A model generated the notes under the pieces. That model did no database searches. It had not been told where the DNA came from and was given only the letters and a program-made list of their open reading frames with translations. A stretch of DNA of 64,000 bases from Telmatactis stephensoni (taxonomy: Eukaryota; Cnidaria; Anthozoa; Actiniaria; Isophelliidae). Both the position numbers and the translations under genes were made by a program. The DNA lies in contig JALIZF010001871.1 in assembly GCA_029948255.1 (NCBI GenBank), forward strand, positions 248,001-312,000, written 5' to 3'. Shown here piece after piece: positions 57,101 through 64,000 of the stretch. Position 1 is the stretch's first letter. Every line of letters begins with the position of its first letter.

Positions 57101-58643
57101 CTGATAGAAAGTTAAATTTTGTTAACCTCAACTGTTTTGTATACGGCAATTGAGGAGGCATTCTTTACAATAAACATCTAATTTGTACTTCCTAAGATGG
57201 ACTGTACAAAGAGGCCCTATTCATGCATGATGACGGTACAAAAAAGTTGCAATTTCATGAAATGTAGACTTAGTGTAGAGATTTGAGTATCGGCAGAGTT
57301 TAGGGACTCCCTAAAGAGAACTGTTATTTAGGTATTTGAAACTGGTATCATTTCCACTGAGAGGTATATAAAAAGGTTACTTTTTCTCTCAAAATGATAA
57401 TCACATGCTGTGTGCAGAATTAGATAATCACATGATAATCACATTTATTTTATTTTATTTTATTTTATTTTATTTTATTTTATTTTATTAGTAGGCTACT
57501 TGTGGCCAGCTATAAGTCTATGACACTCAAATAAAGTTATTGATTGATTGATTGATTGAATTTATCACCAAATGCTCAGTCTCAATCTGCACAAAGCACA
57601 GCGGGCAAGTTTTCTATTTCTTTTATAAAATACACCGACCAAAAAAATTAAAAAGTACGCGCACGTGCTGTGTGCATATATGTAAACTTAGCGTAGAATT
57701 ATTTTGTAAAAGGGTATAGAGTTTCGAACTTTCTGCGCACCCCTGCAAATTTTTAAGACACACGTAATTATTTAGTTACCCAGTTTCCAGTGCTATTTTG
57801 ATAAATCCTTGACGTCTCTTCAGTGTCAAATAGGTGTCTGGTTGTCCGGCATCAAGAAGCTCAGCAACACCGCCAACAGCAACTACAACAGAGTGCCCTG
57901 GACCCATTTGTGTTAGAGTGTATTTGAAAGACTTTCTTTCAGAATCTATAAATCCAAGACTCAATAAAAGTTCTCTGTAGAGTAGCTCCTTAAGGCGCCC
58001 TTGAAAAGAAAATTCAATCAGGAAAAAGGTCATATGCGAATAAGTACAATAAGCTGTGGCTAAATATATTCCTTTTTTATCAGTATGCTGAGAACTTTGT
58101 TTGCTTTTGAAAATTCTTAGCTCTAATAATTAATTATTAGTCTTTAATAAAATGTAAGATGACAAAATTTTTTGTTAAAATATTTTTACAGTTTTAGAAT
58201 AAAACTACAAGTATACCTGAAAGAATGCACATATGGGGTATTATACCAGGGAATTTTGTTCTAAATTCAAGTGCATCAGTTTGAAGTGCCACAATTTCAC
58301 CAACACAAATAATCCCATGGGGGTGGTATCCAAATATATAATTCCTTTTTGGGTCCAGCTCTGTAGTCTTCTCGAGAGTAATTGGGAAATAGTCTCTAAT
58401 AAACTTAAACCACTGACAATTTCTCATAAAGTTGTTTACAGGTCTTCCTCCTTGAGTGGAGGTATTCCAGTCAAACAGTAAAAACCATCCTGTATAAAGA
58501 ACTACAACAGGCCATATTGGAGTGAAGAGCAGCAAAAGGAAGCATACAGTTATAATGTGACAGGCTCCAAGTATTGCTACACCATAAATAGCAGCTACAC
58601 TTACAACCTCAAGCAGCCATCGAAGTGTTGATGGTAATTCCAT
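54128..58643 (-). CDS. DGAT2/MOGAT-family acyltransferase
   Basis: Four exons on the minus strand: 58643-58217 (ATG), 57999-57780, 56652-56459 and 54285-54128 (stop TGA). They have AG/GT borders and phases 1, 2 and 1, total 999 nt and encode 332 residues, close to MOGAT proteins (about 335) and shorter than vertebrate DGAT2 (about 388). Two N-terminal hydrophobic segments lie at about 11-57. The family motifs follow: YFP at 85-87 and the active-site HPHG at 107-110 (FGYHPHGI), then GGVAELL, RRQGFIKIALETG, LVPVFAFGQ, and VVGSPIQVTKTLNPTAEDV near the end. Role by family: acyl-CoA dependent acylation of diacyl- or monoacylglycerol at the ER for triacylglycerol synthesis. The sequence alone does not decide between DGAT2 and MOGAT. 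A truncated LINE lies upstream, and SINEs and a MITE are in its introns. Confidence 0.93.
54416..54563 (+). mobile_element. Dispersed repeat, copy 2 of a direct pair
   Basis: About 85 percent identical by eye to 53742-53903. It lies in the last intron of the acyltransferase gene, while copy 1 lies beyond the 3' end. Confidence 0.75.
54568..54626 (+). mobile_element. Fragment of the 22106-22285 MITE family
   Basis: AGATTCCATGTTCCGTGCGT and ATGCACAGATGACGTCAAA match the left arm of the element in PDCD10 intron 6. Only one arm is present. Confidence 0.6.
54962..55360 (+). mobile_element. tRNA-derived SINE, full length with (TTTA)n tail
   Basis: The head GGTGGCCGAGCGGTGAGAGC (box A) and GTTCGATCCC (box B) resembles a Leu/Ser-type tRNA. 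A conserved body follows (CGAGGGTTTTTTCTCCGGGT, CGCCCTTCGTAATTC) with a terminal (TTTA)n at 55339-55358. Confidence 0.8.
56032..56337. mobile_element. TIR element with 22-bp perfect ends
   Basis: TTTACTACCGTTATCGTTGA at 56032-56053 is complementary to 56316-56337. Further inward, AAGTTCAAAGTCTCGTCTG and GACGGACGTCAATCAA pair with their counterparts. Intronic in the acyltransferase gene. Confidence 0.8.
56870..57170 (+). mobile_element. tRNA-derived SINE
   Basis: The head GGGTGGCATGGTTGGCCGTG (box A degenerate) and GGTTCGAGTCC (box B, about 56924-56934) is followed by the same body as the SINE at 282 (TTGAGTTTG-like, GCCACGAGGGTTTTTTCCCC). Confidence 0.7.
57447..57489 (+). repeat. (TTTTA)n microsatellite
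   Basis: About eight uninterrupted TTTTA units, next to the LINE-type tail at 57490-57560. Confidence 0.9.
57490..57560 (+). mobile_element. LINE or SINE 3' tail with (GATT)n
   Basis: TGTGGCCAGCTATAAGTC ... AATAAAGTTATT followed by (GATT)n is parallel to the tail at 5030-5112. Confidence 0.5.
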
Positions 58644-58880
58644 GTGTTGATCTATAACATAATCAATATCATCTTAGTAACACTTGGTTTATGGTATAAG
58701 TACATGATGCAATTCGTTGCTCTTCTACAAGGCTGCTGCAAAAATGGGTTTGAAGAAGATTGGCATTTATGTGAATACGCCCCCAATGACATCACTAAAA
58801 TTGCTTATTACTGCATACTTTCTTGATATCTAGACTTGACCGCTCAATACGAACTACCGTACACAACAAACTACTTGAAG
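58644..58880. other. Acyltransferase 5' flank and LINE 3' border
   Basis: A short stretch between the acyltransferase start codon and the LINE stop. It must contain the acyltransferase 5' UTR or promoter unless that lies beyond the LINE. No TATA box stands out. Confidence 0.4.
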
Positions 58881-60747
58881 CTAAAGCCAGGCAACCTTAA
58901 TGAGGACGTTTATGAGGGCGTTTTCGAAAAAATCTTCACTTTTAAAAGAAACGAAAGAATTATTAATAGATATTATATCTTGGATAAAAAAATTTCTAAC
59001 ACCAACAAACTGACTATTTTTACACTTGAACAAGTAATGATATTCATCCCCCACTTCATTATCATCACACAGAGAACATAACCTTAATTCGTATGGTGTC
59101 TTCGTATATCTGCCACGTTCAACTGGGAAACTATGCGCAGAGATACGAAGCCGTGTAACAGCCTGTCTATATTTTACAACACGCACAGAATTAAGATAAC
59201 GTTCAAACTTAATTTCCTTTTTAAACCGCCTATAAGTACGAAGCTTTCCCCCATTATCAGTCGAATCATTAATCTGAGCGTTAAACTTTTTTACACAAAA
59301 ATTGACTAATTTTTCTTTAACATACTTAGTAACTGTCTTAAGTTCATCAATAGAGGGATGAACTTCAGAAATTGTTTTTAGACCGCTTAATTCTAAGACA
59401 TTGTTCGTAAAAACAATTTCCTTAGAATTTAACTTAATACATAAATTAGCAGCCTCTCCTACTAACGTCTCTTTATATAATGGGTTTGTAATTCTTAACC
59501 AATATTTGACTATTAAAGATGAAACTTGGACAGTCAGGGGGACTCTTCCTAACTCTGCATACACAGCTACATTCGAAGCTTTAGAGTGGACACCCAATAC
59601 TCTTTTACAAAACTTCAAATGAAGCTTCTCAAAAAGAAAAGAGACACCGACAAATTTTTTCTTAAAAGACTCAAAGCTCTTAACTCTGCCTAGAATATGC
59701 ACGCCCCAGACCTCACAAGCATACAACATCACCGGGACTACCAAAGAGGAGAATAATTTTAACAACACTCGAATTGGTACATTCTCCACATTAGAAAAGG
59801 CCTTGAAAATACTATGATAAGCCCGTAAGGCTTTATTATATAAAATGCTTTGGGCAAATTTGAAATTGCCATCGAAATGGAAGTTAATTCCAAGATAAGT
59901 ATATTCATCTACACATTCTAACTGATGTTTGTCATAAAACCATTTTACAAAAATAAACTTTTTTCTGCAAGATGCTTTACCAAAAATTAAGATCTTAGAT
60001 TTTTTGAGGTTAACATTTAATCTCCACTTTTTGGAGTATGAACATAACAAGTTAATACTATTCTGGAGACCAGACTCAGATAAAATCACTAAATCATCAG
60101 CATACAACAGGCAACTCAACTTAACAGAACCTAATGTAACAGGATCACAAGTCGATGCATCAAAAATTTCTGGGATATCATTAATAAACAAATTAAACAA
60201 AGTTGGACTAAGATTACACCCCTGTTTCACTCCAATATTAGAAACAAAAAAAGGTGTACAACCCTGATTCAATTTAACAGAAGACTTAACATGCAGCTGA
60301 ATACATATCAGAAAGAATATGAATAAACTTTCTACTACAACCATATTTGATAAGCTTGTAAAACAGACCTTCGCGCCACACACTATCATAAGCTTTCTTA
60401 AAATCAATAAAACATGCAAACAAAGGTTTATTCCGCGATTTATAAGAATCTATCAAAGTTTTCAAAACTAAAATATGGTCCGCCGTCCTATATCCCTGAC
60501 GAAAACCAATTTGGTACTTATTTAGAGTATTACACTTCATCAAAAAGGAATTCAAACGATTATTTAGAACCAGGGTAAAGAATTTTCCTAAACAGCTACT
60601 AACGCAAATTCCCCTGTAGTTGCCAGGATCAACTTTACTCCCAGTCTTATGAATAGGCACAATTAGGCCTTCCGACCAAACTCGCGGAAAATAACCACGT
60701 GACAAAACTGTATTAAACAGCTTACATGTTTGTTGATGTTTCGGCAC
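58881..60747 (-). pseudogene. 5'-truncated, frameshifted non-LTR retrotransposon (reverse transcriptase)
   Basis: Two overlapping minus-strand frames. 60747-60286 carries the N-terminal RT blocks (WSEGLIVPIHKTG, NYRGICVSSCLGKFF, IGFRQGYRTADHI, CFIDFKKAYDSVWREG). The frame 60419-58881 carries the rest (GVKQGCNLSPTLFNLFIND, the catalytic LLYADDLVILSES, WRLNVNLKKSKIL) and a C-terminal region ending with a CxxC...HxxxxC-like motif (CSLCDDNEVGDEYHYLFKC). The switch falls near 60297 and needs a one-base change, so the ORF is broken. The endonuclease domain expected upstream of the RT is absent: the copy is 5'-truncated at about 60740. The clade was not assigned. It lies head-on upstream of the acyltransferase gene on the same strand. 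Confidence 0.9.
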
Positions 60748-61208
60748 GGTTGGTTGCTAGGTGATCTCATTCTTATTGTTGACTTTTTCGAAGTGTGATA
60801 ATATGAGAAGATTCTTGATCTCTTGTTGAAGTTTGTTTTACATGATCCTCTCAATATGAAACATTTAACCTGAAACTTTAGTTTTCAAAAGCATGTAAAA
60901 TCACCAAAAGGCAGACTGGTCCCGGGAAAGAAACAGTAAAGCATGACTTCCCAAAAGATGATCAAAACAATAATCAAGGTTGACGACGGACTTCAGTTGC
61001 GTGACATCGCTTGTCAAATATTTACTCCAAAAAATATGGAACGCGACTGCAAGCCAGCGACTTGTGATTTGGAGTGAATTCATAATCCTGAAAAATCGCG
61101 AATCATACTTGATCACGCGTCATGCCCACGAAAAAAAAAAGACACCCTGTACGTCCCTAACTAATGCTCACTTGCCTTGCATCTAGCACTGATCTTTTCA
61201 TAAAAAAG

Positions 61209-61277
61209 ATAGGCTCGATTTCCAGCCGCGAAGGGTTCCGGTAACCGGAACCCTTCGCGGCTGGAAATCGAGCCTAT
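61209..61277. repeat. Perfect 69-nt hairpin
   Basis: Two 34-nt arms (ATAGGCTCGATTTCCAGCCG at the outer left) are exactly complementary around a single central base. No loop is available, so it would extrude as a cruciform or mark a very young palindromic insertion. Confidence 0.92.
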
Positions 61278-61288
61278 AAAAAAGACTA

Positions 61289-61514
61289 AGGGACGGACCA
61301 TTAGATTTTTGATGGGGGGGTTGGGCAATTTTTGTCGTGCAGGAATTTTTTTTCGTCGTTAGTGACGATGTACGAATTTAATTTTCAATTTGCATGAATA
61401 TTTTTTGGAGGACTTTGGCTTTGCACGAATTTTTTTTCTTCCTTTAAAGCTGTGCTCGAATTTTTTTTTGGTTATTGCCCAACCCCCCCATCAAAATTCT
61501 AATGGTCGGTCCCT
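61289..61514. mobile_element. MITE with AGGGACGGACCATTAGA terminus
   Basis: AGGGACGGACCATTAGATTT and GATGGGGGGGTTGGGCAA at the left are mirrored by GCCCAACCCCCCCATC and AATTCTAATGGTCGGTCCCT at the right. The interior is T-rich with repeated CGAATTTTTTTT motifs. Confidence 0.85.
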
Positions 61515-62066
61515 AACTACGGATAACCACAGACTTACCTCAAAGTTTTTAGAGTCCAGCTAACTCAAAGTGTCGGAAATGTTTTTTTTCTGTCTGTAAT
61601 CGAGCAAAATTTCCACAGGAACCCCAAGCAACGATAATATACTTCACACTCTTCACATGCATGGTTGCTGGTCATTAGAATAAATGCTTGCGAATGAATC
61701 TTCCTTGTATGGAGTTGCATCAGTTTGAAGCTATGAAGATTGTTAATTTAGATAATGGAGTTGAAAGCAGTTTGTAAAGAAAAGTAATGAATCCTTGACA
61801 AGATATTTGAGAATGCACCAAAACGAGGCTACCAAGGCTTCCAGTCAAAAATAAAAATTTACATGCAAAATAAAACTCTCTATTTTTGACTGCACATAAC
61901 TACTGTGGAAGTGTTATCACATCAAAAGTGAAAAAACTTTCTTGAAATATTTCTTTCGTGACGTACTTTCTCACCTACCATTGATCATTTCTTGAGAGCA
62001 ACTGGCTCTGACTCGGAAAAACTCAGAAAAAATACAAAACATTAAACTTGCTGAAACATGACAAAA

Positions 62067-62119
62067 CAAAACAACAACAACAACAACAACAACAACAAAA
62101 CAACAACAACAACAAAACA
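62067..62119 (+). repeat. (AAC)n microsatellite
   Basis: ACAACAACAACAACAACAAC-type run with AAACA interruptions in the BRCC36 5' flank. Confidence 0.85.
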
Positions 62120-62222
62120 AACAAATAAATTTAGTAAGCCTTATCTAAGAATTTCAATTTGCAAAGTTGATCTTCTTAGGTGCGATCTGACGGGGTTCCT
62201 GTCCAATTTCAAAGCTTTCAAG

Positions 62223-62553
62223 ATGGCGGCCGTGTCAACAGTCAAACTTGAAGGCGATGCATTTATGGTTTGCCTTATTCACGCCTTGTCCACGGAGCGA
62301 GAAGAGGTTATGGGGTTGTTAATTGGAGAGGTAATAAAGTTCTCTGTATGCTTTATTGCTGAGATAAAAGTTTTTCTTATAGTTTGAGTTTTCATAAGTT
62401 AAAATTTATGGTGAACTTCCTGATCACTTCTTGTAGGTTGATAATGGTGTAACTCATATATATTCAGTCATCATGTTACAAAGACTTGACAAAAGGAAAG
62501 ACAGAGTGGAGATTTCTCCAGAGCAGTTATCGGACGCCTCAGATCAGGCTGAA
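62223..62553 (+). CDS. BRCC3: BRCC36 (Lys63-specific deubiquitinase), first two coding exons
   Basis: Exon 1 62223-62330 (MAAVSTVKLEGDAFMVCLIH onward to LLIGE, 36 codons) and exon 2 62437-62553 (VDNGVTHIYSVIMLQRLDKR, then KDRVEISPEQLSDASDQAE, 39 codons) match the N-terminal part of the MPN+/JAMM domain of BRCC36 (human ALSTEKEEVMGL and DKRKDRVEISPEQLSAAS). Exon 1 ends at a normal GT donor and exon 2 begins after TTGTAG. After exon 2 there is no usable GT donor and the frame would stop within nine codons, but ATATCCTAC follows directly, close to the U12 AT-AC donor ATATCCTT. The catalytic HSHPHITVWPSH exon is not in the remaining 1.45 kb, so the gene continues beyond the window. Known role: K63-ubiquitin cleavage in the BRCA1-A and BRISC complexes. 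Confidence 0.88.
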
Positions 62554-62562
62554 ATATCCTAC
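62554..62562 (+). promoter_or_regulatory. Putative U12-type AT-AC 5' splice site
   Basis: ATATCCTAC follows the last conserved codon (Gln-Ala-Glu) of BRCC36 exon 2 in phase 0. It matches ATATCCTT at seven of eight positions. No GT donor lies within the open frame. Confidence 0.6.
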
Positions 62563-64000
62563 AAATTAAATTAAGCTTGGAAGTTTAATTCTTGTATGTA
62601 ATGTGGGTATTTTACATTCATAAGTGGTAGATTCCAGAATACCTTATCACAGCAAGTTCCAGCAAGCTACTTTTATTACTCCAAGATCATTGTCTCATAT
62701 GAAAAATGTTGATATGGTAATTTACATAATGTTGTATTGGTAATTAACACAAAAATATTGATCCATGAAAAATCAAATGGCCATTTAATGGCTGTTTAAC
62801 AAGCATTTAACGACCATTAGGGGTATAGAATGGTGTCTAAAAATAAAGAGGCTCGCAAAAATTTGGACAAGGCTTGGAAGCTCGGCGATAAATCAACGGG
62901 GGCTCGGATTTGATTTTTGTGGAGGCTCGGAGGCTCGGATTTTTCAAGACATAAGGCTCGGAATCTTGGAATTTTCAAATGCTGGGGTCGGAAGCTCGGA
63001 TTTCGGATTTTGCATGTCGGCTAATGAAAGCGTCGGAGTAATAAAAATGATGGCAAAATAGAATGAAGAGTGATGTTCATATTACTTTCTCACTTTCGAC
63101 ATCGTACTATTTATATTTCTACTTACGAAGCAACGTTAAGGCGGTGTTACACGAGACGATTTTTAACGACGATTTTCAGCACAACGGCGTTGCATTAAAA
63201 ATCTATCTCATGTAACATGACACTTGGAACGATTTTTCTTGCAATTTTCGCTTCGGCAACGCGTTTGCGAGTTTTTGAATCCAAGTCAGAAACTCGCAAC
63301 ACAAAATATAGCAAGTTGTTGCATCGTTGCAACGTTGCGCAGGAAATCGCCGTTAAAAATCGTCTCGTGTAACACCGCCTTTAGTAATACCGCTTGATAA
63401 GCTTTCCATGTTTATTTTTGTCAATGATTAACAAAAACACTAACAATAATTATGGCACTGATTCAGTTTGATGACTTTAAATTTAATGTCTCAAAATTAA
63501 AAAGTTATAATGTATTTAAACTCATGTAGATAAGAAGAAAATTTCAATCAATTAAAATGCCAATTAGTCCATTTCCAACTCAGAAATGTAAGACTTTGAG
63601 ACTGATTTTCAAAAACTTTAACTGTTAGCTGTTTAGCACCGCGGGAAACTTACGCGGCAGTAAAAGACCTATAGCTATTAGACTAGACTTGTATCAGAAA
63701 CCATCAGATACTAAAAGTTACATGCATAAGTCTAGTATTTCTAGTTCAAAATAATCTAAATACAAAGTTCTGAAGTTCTGAGACGAGTAATTGGATGTCC
63801 GATAACGTATTTCAAATCTACTAAGACTATGCACAAAATAAGACTCGTATATTCAGATTTCAAGGTCATCTACATCGCATAAACAATAATAATTTATTAG
63901 AAAATGTTACAAACTAACTTACCGTCTCCACGTTCTTCATTTACCATTAATTTTACCACCTACTACTCTAACTCTACTGCTTTATGGCACCCGCTGCCAC
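62563..64000. other. Presumed BRCC36 intron, no further exon
   Basis: Apart from the MITE at 63138-63381 and a block of repeated GGCTCGGA words (about 62850-63000), nothing is recognised. The JAMM motif was looked for and not found. Confidence 0.5.
63138..63381. mobile_element. MITE with AAGGCGGTGTTACACGAGAC terminus
   Basis: About 31-bp inverted ends: AAGGCGGTGTTACACGAGAC plus GATTTTTAACG at the left and the complement at the right. The interior has CAACGGCGTTG and GCAACGTTGC palindromes. Confidence 0.85.

Larger units (their letters stand above)
60748..62222. other. Intergenic region with two inverted-repeat elements
   Basis: It holds the perfect hairpin at 61209-61277, the MITE at 61289-61514 and an (AAC)n run at about 62067-62119 just upstream of BRCC36. 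No other exon is recognised. Confidence 0.55.

Noticed and set aside
62437..62580. BRCC36 fragment as a truncated pseudogene ending in ISYKLN
   Set aside because: The two exons are perfectly in frame with no lesions, and the apparent stop lies just past an AT-AC type donor. An intron is the better explanation, although truncation is not excluded.

Overview
The window reads as nuclear DNA of an invertebrate animal. It is AT-rich, its genes have many short exons with GT-AG introns, and it is crowded with MITEs, tRNA-headed SINEs, LINE fragments and one fresh Ty3/gypsy element. The gene complement (DAW1, PDCD10, a DGAT2/MOGAT-type acyltransferase, BRCC36) and the repeat style suggest an anthozoan cnidarian (coral or sea anemone). 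That placement is inference, not proof.

Layout. 1-2366: repeats upstream of the first visible exon. 2367-15787 (+): DAW1, an axonemal dynein-assembly WD40 protein, in 16 visible exons; its second-last intron holds a complete LTR retrotransposon (9572-14179) with two identical 161-bp LTRs and a 5-bp target duplication. 18220-26858 (+): PDCD10/CCM3 in nine exons, complete, 215 residues. 26859-40630: gene-poor and MITE-rich, with two weak candidates for small membrane proteins. 40634-53744: a 13-kb foldback structure whose two roughly 5-kb arms are inverted arrays of a 20-bp minisatellite. The arms are capped by a perfect 57-bp inverted repeat and enclose a 3.2-kb core with a cysteine-rich CXC-like reading frame. 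54128-58643 (-): a DGAT2/MOGAT acyltransferase in four exons, complete, 332 residues. 58881-60747 (-): a 5'-truncated, frameshifted non-LTR retrotransposon. 62223 onward (+): the first two coding exons of BRCC36, which runs off the window.

The host genes are ordinary, conserved and functionally unrelated to each other (cilia, STRIPAK/GCKIII signalling, lipid synthesis, K63 deubiquitination). The notable content is the mobile DNA. The 13-kb foldback resembles in architecture the Drosophila FB and sea-urchin TU elements (long inverted repeats built of short tandem units). Its outer arm ends match each other unit by unit. A much smaller element in a DAW1 intron (8623-9191) follows the same plan: inverted termini with a minisatellite that seems to have grown from the terminus itself. 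BRCC36 exon 2 appears to end at a U12-type AT-AC splice donor.
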